DNA of 64,000 bases, taken from Gerris lacustris (taxonomy: Eukaryota > Arthropoda > Insecta > Hemiptera > Gerridae). Positions 21,867-31,230 of the stretch are shown piece by piece. The position numbers were made by a program, and so were the translations under genes. The notes beneath the pieces were generated by a model. It worked only from the letters and a program-made list of their open reading frames with translations. It searched no databases and was not told the DNA's origin. The stretch covers positions 6,364,033-6,428,032 of the forward strand of contig OX578286.1 in assembly GCA_951217055.1 (NCBI GenBank), given 5' to 3'. The stretch's first letter is position 1. The number at the start of each line of letters is the position of its first letter.

Positions 21867-24800
21867 TTACTCTTTAAATTTTTTTAGATTTTTCACATGG
21901 TAAACTCCTCGTGGCTTGTTTTTGTTTTCATCGAAAATTTCGAATGTTGCCTCAGATACTTGTTTATTAATTCGGTATGGCCCCTCATATATGGCAAGGA
22001 ATTTAGCTAAGATATTCTTAGTTGGATTAGAAACATTCAATGCTCTAACGAGAACACGTTCACCAATTTCAAATTTAGTAAACCGATATTTTTTTGAGTG
22101 TCTATTCTTTCGTTGGTTTCCTTTCTTAACCAGATTTTCACGAACGAGTCCTAACGTATAGTTGTGATTTTGTTGGGGCAACGTTTTGTCGACTGATAAG
22201 TTCAAGCATTCTTCCCAAAAACGTGAAGGTTTTATTCCTAGGTGAACCTCTATAGGCGTTTTCCCTGTGGATTCATGGTAAACTTCATTGATACAGTTTT
22301 CTATTATGGGTATCCATTCCAACCAGGCACCATGATTATTTCTCAGAAAGGATCGAAAGAATCTCCCAAGTTCTCTATTTACTCGCTCCACCATATTGGC
22401 CTCGGGATGTCTAATTGATGTAAGTATAGACTTAATCCCTTCTTTTTCCAACTCTCTTCGCCATTCTGGCGATGAGAACTGTGTCCCTCTATCACTTAAG
22501 ATTTTCTTAGGCTTTCCGTAAGGTTCATAGTACTTGTCCTTCAACACCTTCAGGCAAGCCTTAGTAGTAGCTCTTCTTAACGGATATAGTTTGACAAACT
22601 TACTGAAAGTGTCTATAGTTACAAAAATATATTTCATGCCATATTTTGCCGAAGGTAATGGTCCAAAAAAATCGACGCTCAATAGCTCGTGTGGCCCATC
22701 TGGAATGACATTCATAAGTTCGGCGTAACAATTGTAGTTAGGTACTTTACATTTTTGGCACGTAATACATTTAGAAACGATGTCTTTAATGGCTGACATC
22801 AATTTCGGATAATAAAAGGTTTCCGCAATCAAAAGATATACTTTTCTAGCACCACAGTGACCATATATTTCGTGACAATTAAGTATTAAGTCTGATATAA
22901 TTGCCTGGGGCAAATATGTCTTCCATCCTGATCGATCAGTTCGATAGCAGAGAATATCATTTTCCAGCAAGTACCTTTGAGGTTTTACGTTGTTAGGTAC
23001 AATAGATTGTTTAATTAAGGATATCTGTCTGTCCTGTTTCTGCAATTCACTAATATTTCTCAAGTTCTCCATTAACTTTAAATCAGGTGACCGAGCCAGT
23101 ACAGCGTTTATTACAGGGTTAGATCGATCACTTTCTCGATTATTGATTTCCGGAGGATGCCGACTAAGAACGTCGGCTACTATATTATTTTTGCCAGGAC
23201 AGTGTTCTATTTTAAATCGGTACTCTTGCAGTATTAGTATCCAACGACTAAGTCGCGGGCTTAGTAATCTACAAGTGTGCAAAAATGTAAGCGCTTTATG
23301 GTCCGTTAAAACGATCACCTCGGATCCTAGGAGTAATGATCTGTACCGTTGAAATATGTAGACGATTGCTAAGAGCTCTTTTTCGCTGGTAAAATAACGG
23401 AGTTCTGCTCCTCGAAGGACTCTGCTACAAAATGACACAACCTTAACATCATCATTGTCGTCTTTTTGAAATATTTGCCCTCCAATGGCATAGTCACTAC
23501 TGTCCGATTGAACGTAAAAAGGGCGGTTAGGAATGGGATGATGTAAGCAAACTACTTCACAGAATATTTTTTTAGTGTTTTTGAACGCTTCTTCAGATTC
23601 TTTGTCCCATTCCCACATGGAATCTTTTTTTAACAGTTTTAATAACGGAGCAGTAACGTAAGCATATGAGGAGGAAAAACGGTGGTAATAATTAGTCAAT
23701 CCGAGAAAAGCTCGAAGCTGTTTTACCGTACTCGGACGAGGATAGCTTTCAATTGCCCGAAGTTTTTCTGGATCCGTCTTTATTCCGTCTTTACTTAAAA
23801 TGAAACCTAAAAAGGAAATTTCCTCACATAAAAATTTTGACTTATTTTTGTTTACAGTGACACCGTAATGACGAAATCGTTCCAAAACCATTCTGACATG
23901 ACATATATGGTCTTGCATTGTCGGGGATACAATTAGAATGTCGTCTACGAAGACTAAAAGAAACGAATCTAAATTCTCGAGGACTTGGTTTAAACTTCTA
24001 ATCAAGGCGGCGGAGCTTGTGCTTAAGCCGAAAGGTGTGACTGTAAACTGGTAGCATTTGGATCCGTACATAAAGGCTGTATATTTTCTATCCGTCTTTC
24101 TTAATGGGACCTGCCAAAAGCTACTATTCAAATCTAAACTGGACATGTATTTTGTATTTTGGCACTTTTGAAGTAATACTTCGATAGCAGGTGGTGCTTC
24201 AAACTCTGGTTCCAGAATACTGTTAAGACGACGGGCATCTAAGCATATACGTACGTTTCCGTTTTTCTTGTATACCGGTACAAATGCATTAACAAAATTA
24301 CTTTTAGAGGGTTCAATTATTCCCATGCTAATCATTTTTTGAATTTCAATTTCAACAGATTGTCTGTAAGCAAGGGGTATGGTATAGCTTTTTATAAAAT
24401 ACGGTTGAGGATCCTTAACGTTGAGAGTATGAACATATCCACTTATCCTACCAGGCCTATCTTGAAAAACATCTCTAAAGTCGGTAACAAGTTTATCTAA
24501 ATCTGGATTCAGCGTCGATATATCTTTTTTTATTAAATGAGATTTTAGATCTTTATCTGTTTCAGTGGTTCGCAAATGGTAAGATTTGCAAAGTCCATTT
24601 CGGTTTGCCGTAGTATCATTAACTATCCCATTATTTGAGTACTGAATTTTTAGCTTCTGCGCACAACCGTTTTTGTATAGCTTTAAATATAGATCAGAGA
24701 GGTCAATATCAGCTCTATATTGACTTAAAAAATCAATTCCTAAAATACATTTTTGTACGAGTCCCGGAATGATTATAAAAACCACATCGAACTCTATATT

Positions 24801-25178
24801 TTCAACAGTAACGTGTAAAAGAACTTGTTTGCGCACTGCCGGTGACTTGGATCCCACTGCACTTAATATCCGAGTTCCACTAACAGGAAGAATGTTTAAG
24901 TGGCTGGACTTCCCAAAGTAATTAGAGAACCAAGTCTCGGAAACAGCTGTTACTTCACTACCAGTATCAATCAACGCATCGACCTCGACATTCTCTATGG
25001 ATATTTTAAGTACAGGACAAGAATACCAGGTATTAAAATTTTGTGTGTTATCGAGTTCTTCTTCGTCTACTAGGTAGTCAGCAGGATACTCGACGATTTT
25101 ACTGCATGAATTAATATTTAATTCGACATTTTCAGATTCGTACGAATTATTTACGGCTGAGTATAGGGTACCTTGCAC
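21867..25178 (-). CDS. pol: Pol polyprotein (protease, RT, RNase H, integrase)
   Basis: Encodes the replication enzymes of the element. Counting from 25178 as residue 1: aspartic protease ALIDTGS at 69-74; reverse transcriptase with FVDD at 410-413 and the preceding TPFGL; RNase H with D626 (LTDHK) and D669 (VADVLSR); integrase zinc finger H769, H774, C804, C807; and a DDE core at D836, D896 and about E931. A GPY/F-type motif (EGPYRI) lies near the end. The first codon here is GTG, not ATG. The pol frame is open further upstream, back to a TGA at about 25229-25231, and is -1 relative to gag. The real product is therefore expected to be a Gag-Pol fusion made by frameshifting at 25220-25226. 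No stop or frameshift breaks the frame. Confidence 0.95.
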   Translation of the reverse strand: MQGTLYSAVNNSYESENVELNINSCSKIVEYPADYLVDEEELDNTQNFNTWYSCPVLKISIENVEVDALIDTGSEVTAVSETWFSNYFGKSSHLNILPVSGTRILSAVGSKSPAVRKQVLLHVTVENIEFDVVFIIIPGLVQKCILGIDFLSQYRADIDLSDLYLKLYKNGCAQKLKIQYSNNGIVNDTTANRNGLCKSYHLRTTETDKDLKSHLIKKDISTLNPDLDKLVTDFRDVFQDRPGRISGYVHTLNVKDPQPYFIKSYTIPLAYRQSVEIEIQKMISMGIIEPSKSNFVNAFVPVYKKNGNVRICLDARRLNSILEPEFEAPPAIEVLLQKCQNTKYMSSLDLNSSFWQVPLRKTDRKYTAFMYGSKCYQFTVTPFGLSTSSAALIRSLNQVLENLDSFLLVFVDDILIVSPTMQDHICHVRMVLERFRHYGVTVNKNKSKFLCEEISFLGFILSKDGIKTDPEKLRAIESYPRPSTVKQLRAFLGLTNYYHRFSSSYAYVTAPLLKLLKKDSMWEWDKESEEAFKNTKKIFCEVVCLHHPIPNRPFYVQSDSSDYAIGGQIFQKDDNDDVKVVSFCSRVLRGAELRYFTSEKELLAIVYIFQRYRSLLLGSEVIVLTDHKALTFLHTCRLLSPRLSRWILILQEYRFKIEHCPGKNNIVADVLSRHPPEINNRESDRSNPVINAVLARSPDLKLMENLRNISELQKQDRQISLIKQSIVPNNVKPQRYLLENDILCYRTDRSGWKTYLPQAIISDLILNCHEIYGHCGARKVYLLIAETFYYPKLMSAIKDIVSKCITCQKCKVPNYNCYAELMNVIPDGPHELLSVDFFGPLPSAKYGMKYIFVTIDTFSKFVKLYPLRRATTKACLKVLKDKYYEPYGKPKKILSDRGTQFSSPEWRRELEKEGIKSILTSIRHPEANMVERVNRELGRFFRSFLRNNHGAWLEWIPIIENCINEVYHESTGKTPIEVHLGIKPSRFWEECLNLSVDKTLPQQNHNYTLGLVRENLVKKGNQRKNRHSKKYRFTKFEIGERVLVRALNVSNPTKNILAKFLAIYEGPYRINKQVSEATFEIFDENKNKPRGVYHVKNLKKFKE

Positions 25179-25226
25179 TCCGATATCAGATTGCGCCGTT
25201 TGTTGAGGTACCCCTATTCGTTTCCC
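25166..25226 (-). promoter_or_regulatory. -1 ribosomal frameshift signal at the gag-pol junction
   Basis: Slippery heptamer GGGAAAC (25220-25226) is read as G GGA AAC in the gag frame, two codons before the gag TAG (25214-25216). A 6-nt spacer follows. Then an 8-bp perfect inverted repeat, GGGTACCT at 25206-25213 and AGGTACCC at 25166-25173, encloses 32 nt. A slip of -1 enters the open pol frame. Heptamer type, spacer and stem all fit the canonical eukaryotic -1 frameshift design. The large loop could allow an inner hairpin or a pseudoknot. Confidence 0.85.
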
Positions 25227-26488
25227 GCATCATTACAGGGAAGTATTGCTGGAGTGCATTCTGCTGCCTCGTTACCGGTCGAAGGACCGGCAATAATTGC
25301 ATCACATTTACGAACTTGATTTTTAGACTCGAAATTCGATCTTCCTGTATTAGGATGGCGATACCGCTGGTACCCACCTCGAGCATCGTTATTAGATGTC
25401 GCGTTAGACCACTTACGATTCTGAGAGGCAGAGTCGTGTGAGTCAAAAGTTTTTAATAACTCCAATAACTCGTCGATTTTAGATATTCTCCATGGAATAC
25501 AAGCTCGCTGGACTTCTACCTCAAAATGACGGATGAAATATTCTACTATGTCTTTCTCAGGAATAGGGGGTAATAAATACTTCACTTTGACATACTTCTT
25601 AATTACATACTCTTCCCGAGAGTAGTTTTCAGTAGAACTATACTGACCATTATAAAGATTTTCTCTTATTTTCCTTTGTTCTGCGTGTCCCCAATATTGT
25701 CTCATAAAAATAATTTTAAAATGATCAAAATTCTCTACATTATTGGAAAACATACACCACCATTCCGCAGCCTTTTCCTTTAAACTATAACCTATGTAGA
25801 ACATTTTCTCTTCCTCGGTACTAATCGAGCAAAGAGAGTAATATTTTTCTAAATTGTTTATAAATAACATAGGGTTTTCTGATTCCTTACCCGTAAATAA
25901 AGGGGGTTTCAAGTCTTTCAGGGATGGTATCGCAGCTCCGCTATGGCGAGAGAACCCTAAATATGTCCGGTTGGAACTTGTAATCCTGCTTACGGCTCCT
26001 TCTACAGCTGCCATTCTAGCATCCGTATCTTCAAACTTAGATTGACTTGAAACAACTACTTCAGTAATTGTCTTCTCACAACTAACGATTTTTTTTTCAT
26101 TTTGATTTAACCTTCCGGTTAAACCCCTAATTTCTTCCTCTGAGCTAATTTTATTGGTTTCAAATCGGACATTTAAATTGTTTAATTCTGCCGACACCTC
26201 TGAAAATTTTAATTCAGTATTAGCTTTAAAATTGTTTAGCTCGCGAAGTTCAAATTTTACTTCGTCCATTCCCGACACAAGTTTTTCCAACATGGTACCG
26301 ATATCAGGCTGTACCTGAGAAGAATTAGATTCGGGTTTGTTACTGGCCATTATTTCAGGCAGTTGATCAATGTCTGTAGTCGATTCACCTAACTCAATAT
26401 TTCTATCTGCTCCAGCTACTTCTCTATTCCCTACGTTAACTAGCTTAGGGCGTCTTATCGTAACGTTACGAAAAATATCATCATTCAT
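25214..26488 (-). CDS. gag: Gag polyprotein of the retrotransposon
   Basis: Forms the particle shell. I prefer the ATG at 26488 (MNDDIFRN), giving 424 residues; an in-frame ATG at 26542 would add 18 mostly hydrophobic residues of doubtful value. A coiled-coil-prone region (about residues 60-170) is followed by a retrotransposon capsid-type section: PPLFTGKESENPMLFINNLE, then the LKEKAAEWW motif. No CCHC zinc knuckle is visible; the C terminus has only scattered cysteines (RKCDAI, AECTP, LPCND). The frame ends two codons after the slippery heptamer. The leader between the primer-binding site and gag is about 330 bp. Confidence 0.88.
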   Translation of the reverse strand: MNDDIFRNVTIRRPKLVNVGNREVAGADRNIELGESTTDIDQLPEIMASNKPESNSSQVQPDIGTMLEKLVSGMDEVKFELRELNNFKANTELKFSEVSAELNNLNVRFETNKISSEEEIRGLTGRLNQNEKKIVSCEKTITEVVVSSQSKFEDTDARMAAVEGAVSRITSSNRTYLGFSRHSGAAIPSLKDLKPPLFTGKESENPMLFINNLEKYYSLCSISTEEEKMFYIGYSLKEKAAEWWCMFSNNVENFDHFKIIFMRQYWGHAEQRKIRENLYNGQYSSTENYSREEYVIKKYVKVKYLLPPIPEKDIVEYFIRHFEVEVQRACIPWRISKIDELLELLKTFDSHDSASQNRKWSNATSNNDARGGYQRYRHPNTGRSNFESKNQVRKCDAIIAGPSTGNEAAECTPAILPCNDAGNE

Positions 26489-26821
26489 ATTTTTTTTTGT
26501 AAAAGAATATGAAGAAAAAAAAGAAAAGAAAACGAGCTGCAATTATTTAAAGATATATACGAATAATACAAGTACATAGATGTATAAAACTATGCTTAAT
26601 AATGACAAAAAGAAGAAAAATAAATCTCTTAATAAATAAATTGTATCACTACTTACATAAATATTATCCAAGTAAATCAAGACGAATTTTTAACAAGCAC
26701 AAAAAAAGTAAACCAAAATAAACTTTTTATACTAATAATAAAAAATAACCTTGCATGTAATTTTAACAATTTTTTTTTTTTATAAATATATTAAAAATAA
26801 TTAAATAAAGATGGATTTATT

Positions 26822-26842
26822 CAGCCAGCTAGTTGGGCGCCA
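26822..26842 (-). promoter_or_regulatory. Primer-binding site, tRNA-Lys-like
   Basis: One base after the 5' LTR the minus strand reads TGGCGCCCAACTAGCTGG. The first 11 bases match the primer-binding sequence complementary to the 3' end of tRNA-Lys as used by gypsy and lentiviruses. The match beyond that was not checked against a tRNA from this organism. Confidence 0.7.
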
Positions 26843-26843
26843 A

Positions 26844-27330
26844 TGAAACTTTTAAACTAATCTTTATTAGTTTTTAATATAAATTAAGATGGAGTAAATG
26901 AATAATAGAAAAATAATGTAACCAAAAATCTAAACAAGTTTAATAAGTAATGATAATTTAACTTAAATATAAATCGTGCATAACAAAACATGAAAATGAA
27001 ATAATAATAATGCAAAATAATATGTATATCAAATTAAAGAATTAAATTAAATGAATTCTAAATGTTCATAATATGGTGGATTTATATGCAGCGATCTTAT
27101 TCCTCTTCAATAGAGCAACATAGGTTCACTTGACTGAGTTAGGGCTGCCAGAGCCGAACTGCCTCCTCCTGTATTATTCTTCGACGACCTCTTCAATCTC
27201 CCACTCTTAAATTATCAGCTTTTGTTTGTCAACAAGTGATATCTTCCTCTATATAGCTTCTTTTGCTTGGTGGAAGTCATATACCTTCGTACGTTATAAA
27301 CAAATCAGCCCGTTAATCATACGATTTGTT

Positions 27331-27333
<3 letters not shown>
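26844..27333 (-). repeat. 5' LTR, 490 bp
   Basis: Starts TGTAACAAATCG on the minus strand and ends AAAAGTTTCA. It appears identical to the 3' LTR at 21146-21635. Confidence 0.95.

Positions 27334-27423
<90 letters not shown>
27334..27423. repeat. (AT)n microsatellite at the retrotransposon border
   Basis: About 90 bp of AT directly at the 5' LTR outer end. The element probably inserted into or beside this array. Confidence 0.9.
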
Positions 27424-27425
<2 letters not shown>

Positions 27426-28020
27426 ACAATTAGTCTTAAAAGGGTCCTTACATATTATACTTGTAAAAAACAAGTTTTAACCCTAAAAAATATTTGCTTA
27501 AGATATCCATCATGTCACTCATACCTCATACATAAGACAAGTTAGGGTGATCTAAACTAATATTTCTAGGATTCTGTTTTAAAGATATTTTTTTATTGGT
27601 TAGTTGCGACCTTTCTTCTTATTGGTATTTTGTACTAGTATATGTTTTTACACTTCTTATTAAATGCTTTTACCATTTTTTTCTTTTTTTTTTTTTTTTT
27701 AATATAGGTTTAATATATTTTTGTCAACAAATGTTGGTAGTTTTGTAAGGGATGATGGGTGACATCTTCATGTTTTAAAGAAACTCGCGGGTTTTTTTGA
27801 CGAAAAAAAAGGAGGGAAAAAAAGTTCCGACAAGTACCCAATGTATCTTATCCCTGTCAACACATATTGTCTGTTATTTTACTAATTGTAGACTATTATC
27901 TCTGATTTTTTTGGTGGGTTAAGGGATTTTTTTTTTTTTGGTTTGCTTAAAATGTCACAAATGGTACCTACCATGTTCGTACACTTGCTGTTGTTGACTT
28001 TCGTACTGAAATAATAAGTA
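27424..28020. other. Intergenic, nothing recognised
   Basis: AT-rich with T runs; no gene or repeat copy assigned. Confidence 0.4.
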
Positions 28021-28192
28021 TTTTTACTTTCTCATATAAAGAGAAAGTATTGTGATGGCGCGGAAATTCAATTTTGAGATTTTAATAGATTCACTCGTTT
28101 TGAGGTCCCCTGGACCCAAAAAAGTGGTTTTTAAAAAAAAATCTTTCTGTTATCTGTACAGACGCCTGGAGCCAAACTCCTGGGCCGATAGT
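28021..28192 (+). repeat. R600 dispersed repeat, copy F (truncated by satellite)
   Basis: Only the first ~170 bp of the repeat are present (hairpin, GTGATGGCGCG, CAGACGCCTGGAGCC, GGGCCGAT). A 33-bp joint then leads into the 28-bp satellite. Confidence 0.85.
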
Positions 28193-28225
28193 AATATCTA
28201 TTCTATTTGTAATGTTTTAATCAAA

Positions 28226-28976
28226 CATTCTATCTTGGGGGCAGTGCCATTAACATTCTATCTTGGGGGCAGTGCCATTAACATTCTATCTTGGGGGCAG
28301 TGCCATTAACATTCTATCTTGGGGGCAGTGCCATTAACATTCTATCTTGGGGGCAGTGCCATTAACATTCTATCTTGGGGGCAGTGCCATTAACATTCTA
28401 TCTTGGGGGCAGTGCCATTAACATTCTATCTTGGGGGCAGTGCCATTAACATTCTATCTTGGGGGCAGTGCCATTAACATTCTATCTTGGGGGCAGTGCC
28501 ATTAACATTCTATCTTGGGGGCAGTGCCATTAACATTCTATCTTGGGGGCAGTGCCATTAACATTCTATCTTGGGGGCAGTGCCATTAACATTCTATCTT
28601 GGGGGCAGTGCCATTAACATTCTATCTTGGGGGCAGTGCCATTAACATTCTATCTTGGGGGCAGTGCCATTAACATTCTATCTTGGGGGCAGTGCCATTA
28701 ACATTCTATCTTGGGGGCAGTGCCATTAACATTCTATCTTGGGGGCAGTGCCATTAACATTCTATCTTGGGGGCAGTGCCATTAACATTCTATCTTGGGG
28801 GCAGTGCCATTAACATTCTATCTTGGGGGCAGTGCTATTAACATTCTATCTTGGGGGCAGTGCCATTAACATTCTATCTTGGGGGCAGTGCCATTAACAT
28901 TCTATCTTGGGGGCAGTGCCATTAACATTCTATCTTGGGGGCAGTGCCATTAACATTCTATCTTGGGGGCAGTGCC
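28226..28976. repeat. 28-bp satellite, 27 near-identical units
   Basis: The unit is CATTCTATCTTGGGGGCAGT then GCCATTAA. Of 27 units (the last truncated), the only substitution I found is C to T at 28836. It ends at GGCAGTGCCCCGGCC. There are no spacers, so it is not a CRISPR array, and 28 is not a multiple of three. Confidence 0.98.
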
Positions 28977-29075
28977 CCGGCCAAGTCGAGCACAGCCGTG
29001 CCATCCTTTACTGGAACCATTTCAAGGCATTTTTGACCCCTCCCTCTATATTCTTATTAATGATACTTATTTAGA

Positions 29076-29222
29076 TATGTAATAGCACATTACGCGTCTA
29101 GTGCGGAAAGTAGCATTTTGCATGCGAGTGTGGAGTATGTACCCGAGCGACAGCGAGGGTAGTAAAACCATACGAGCAAAGCAAAATGCAGTTTTCCCAC
29201 GAGTTGCGTACCGTATACTTTA
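29076..29222. repeat. Repeat piece with GTACCCGAGCGACAGCGAGG phrase
   Basis: GC-richer, with GCATTTTGCATGCGAG and AAGCAAAATGC inverted relative to each other, leading to TTTATCTACGATT. That word also occurs inverted at the edge of the 15.3- and 30.4-kb repeat copies. Probably part of the same element as the adjacent ORF fragment. Confidence 0.45.
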
Positions 29223-29223
29223 T

Positions 29224-29433
29224 CTACGATTGTTGGATTTTAATAATAATCTTCCAGTATGTAAGTTCGTATTTTTCTTTTGATAAAGATGACATTAATT
29301 CATTAGTTGTATTTTGTGCCGAATTAATTATTTCCGGAGGCGTATTATTCTCCTCATATTCGTCATAATCACTTAAATCGCTCATTGTTTTTATCACTGG
29401 TCTTATATTACTTTGCTTTTTAATAAGATTCAT
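29224..29433 (-). pseudogene. N-terminal fragment of the same transposon protein as at 15619
   Basis: The minus-strand frame has a probable start at MSDLSDYDEYEENNTPPEII and continues SAQNTTNELMSSLSKEKYEL. It matches the 15.6-kb copy through 'ELTY-K' and then diverges. Both copies lose homology at the same residue. That suggests an exon edge there, or a family of N-terminal-only derivatives. Crypton-type affiliation is inferred from the RYExxYxKF-like phrase only. Confidence 0.4.
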
Positions 29434-29577
29434 CGCACGTTTCCGTTACCCCGATTTTGAACCACTTCCCGTCTTTCAATCTTCCCCAAATTTTGCACAT
29501 GGAAACAATTAAGGTGAAGAATACAGAAACCCCCCAAAAAAAAGAAGTTAAAAATAAGGCCAGTTTTAAAAAATGGT

Positions 29578-30216
29578 ATTTTTACTTTCTCATATATTAC
29601 TTTCTCATATAAAGAGAAAGTATTGTGATGGCGCGAAAATTCGATTTTGAGATTTTGATGGATTTACACGTTTTGAGGTCCCCTGAGTCCAAAAAAGTGG
29701 TTTTTAAAAAATGTCTGTCTGTCGTCTGTCGTCTGTCTGTCGTCTGTGCAGACGCCTGGAGCCCAAACTACTGGGCCGATTTTGACGAAATTTGGCATAC
29801 ATGTTCAGAAAAATCATACCCCGAGGCGAAATCGAGAAATGAATTTTAGCTCTAAATTTGGGGGCGCTACCCCCCAAAAACTCTGAAAAAACATGAAAAA
29901 AAATTATTTCTCGAAAACGGTTCCGACGATTTTGATTAAAAAATTCTAAAATGTAGTCCATTTGAATACGAATCCAACGATATAAGCCGTTTTCCCGGGA
30001 AAAATCTAGTTCCTGAGATATTAGCTTAAAACGCGGACGGAGAGAGCCCGGGTTCGATTCCCCGACCAGGAGAAGTTATTTTTATGATAAATTTTGATGA
30101 AATGTTCAATAATATTTAAATGTACATTTGAAAACTAATAAATGGAAACACTGGGCTAAGTAATTATAAACTCATATATGAGAAAGTTTGTCTGAGTTGT
30201 CTCGGACCGATTTTTG
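29578..30216 (+). repeat. R600 dispersed repeat, copy G (full length)
   Basis: The best-preserved copy, with the hairpin start partly duplicated (ACTTTCTCATAT twice). It has the GGGGGCGCTACCCCCC palindrome, GGGTTCGATTCCCCGACC, and the terminal GTCTCGGACCGATTTTT. It faces copy H across about 415 bp. Confidence 0.9.
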
Positions 30217-30236
30217 TATTAATTATTCACTAAAAA

Positions 30237-30445
30237 CTCGATATAAACAGTTGCTTTTATTAAACAAACAGCAAATTAGTTTTGTTAAAAGCAAACAAAC
30301 ACGCTAATTGTGCGTTAAGGTGAAGAATTATGAAACGCGCATGTGCAATGAATACAAGTACGTATAAAGAATCACTTTATACGCATCCAAACAGAGATAA
30401 AATGTTTATATTTCGCATCAATCGTAGATAAAAATAATTATAAGT
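30237..30445. repeat. Second copy of the 15.3-kb repeat (no hairpin)
   Basis: Shares GTGCGTTAAGGTGAAGAATT, GCAATGAATACAAGTACGT and ATCAATCGTAGATAAA with 15345-15520. It also has CACTAAAAACTCGATATAAA at its left edge, the inverse of 15563-15582. It gives the unfilled version of the 15362-15416 hairpin site. Confidence 0.75.
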
Positions 30446-30628
30446 TAGAGTTCATTACAAACTGAACCAGAAATATAAATTTCTCACCTCTACCTATATT
30501 GTTTTATAAGATATAAATATGAGCCTAAAGATTTGTTATTTTGTCACTGACTCGTCATAATTCTAAGGTACTTCTAGCAATCCTTAGAAACTTGAAATTT
30601 TGTATATATAGGTAGAGTTTGATGTAAA

Positions 30629-31230
30629 CAAATCGGTCCGAGACAACTCAGACAAACTTTCTCATATATACGAAGTTCATAACACTTAGCCCAGTATTTT
30701 TCAGTTGCTAGTTTTCTTAGTTACATTTAACTATGATTGAACATTTCATATAAATTACTCATAAAAATAACTTCTCGGCGGGGAATAGAACCCGGGCTCT
30801 CTCCAACCCCGTTTTTACCAATTTTTTCAGGAACTAGATTTTTCCCGGGAAAACGGCTTATATCGTTAGATTCGTATTTAAATGGAATACATTTAAGATT
30901 TTTTTTTAATCAAAATCGTCGGAACCGTTTTCGATAATTAATTTTTTTTTTCACGTTTTTTCAGAGTTTTTGGGGGGTAGCGCCCCCAAATTTGGAGCTA
31001 ACATTCATTTCTCGGGTTTTCCTCATTCATTCGCCTCAAGGTTTGTTTTTTCTAAACATGTATGCCAAATTTCGTCAAAATCGGCCCAGTAGTTTAGGCT
31101 TCAGGCGTCTGCACAGACGACAGTCAGACATCTTTTAAAAACCACTTTTCTTGGACTCAAAACGTGTAAATCCATCAAAATCGAATATTCGCGCCATCAC
31201 AATACTTTCTCTTTATATGAGAAAGTAAAA
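30629..31230 (-). repeat. R600 dispersed repeat, copy H (full length)
   Basis: A reverse-orientation full copy from AAATCGGTCCGAGACAACTC to the hairpin end CTTTCTCTTTATATGAGAAAG. It forms an inverted pair with copy G. Confidence 0.9.

Larger units (their letters stand above)
21146..27333 (-). mobile_element. Complete Ty3/gypsy LTR retrotransposon
   Basis: A 6188-bp element in minus orientation. The order is 5' LTR (26844-27333), primer-binding site, gag, -1 frameshift signal, pol, polypurine-like tract, 3' LTR (21146-21635). The LTRs are 490 bp, begin TG and end CA, and I found no difference between them by eye. The flanking tetranucleotide ATAT on both sides fits a 4-bp target duplication, but the right flank is an (AT)n array, so this is weak. 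Only about 230 bp separate the pol stop from the 3' LTR, leaving no room for an env gene. Domain order (protease, RT, RNase H, integrase) places it in Ty3/gypsy. Intact frames and matching LTRs point to a very recent insertion. Confidence 0.95.

Noticed and set aside
25178..25178. GTG as the translation start of pol
   Set aside because: The frame is open further upstream and overlaps gag at a slippery heptamer, so the GTG is only an ORF-finder boundary.
28226..28976. CRISPR-like array of 28-bp repeats
   Set aside because: Units are contiguous with no spacers, in a eukaryotic genome; it is a satellite.
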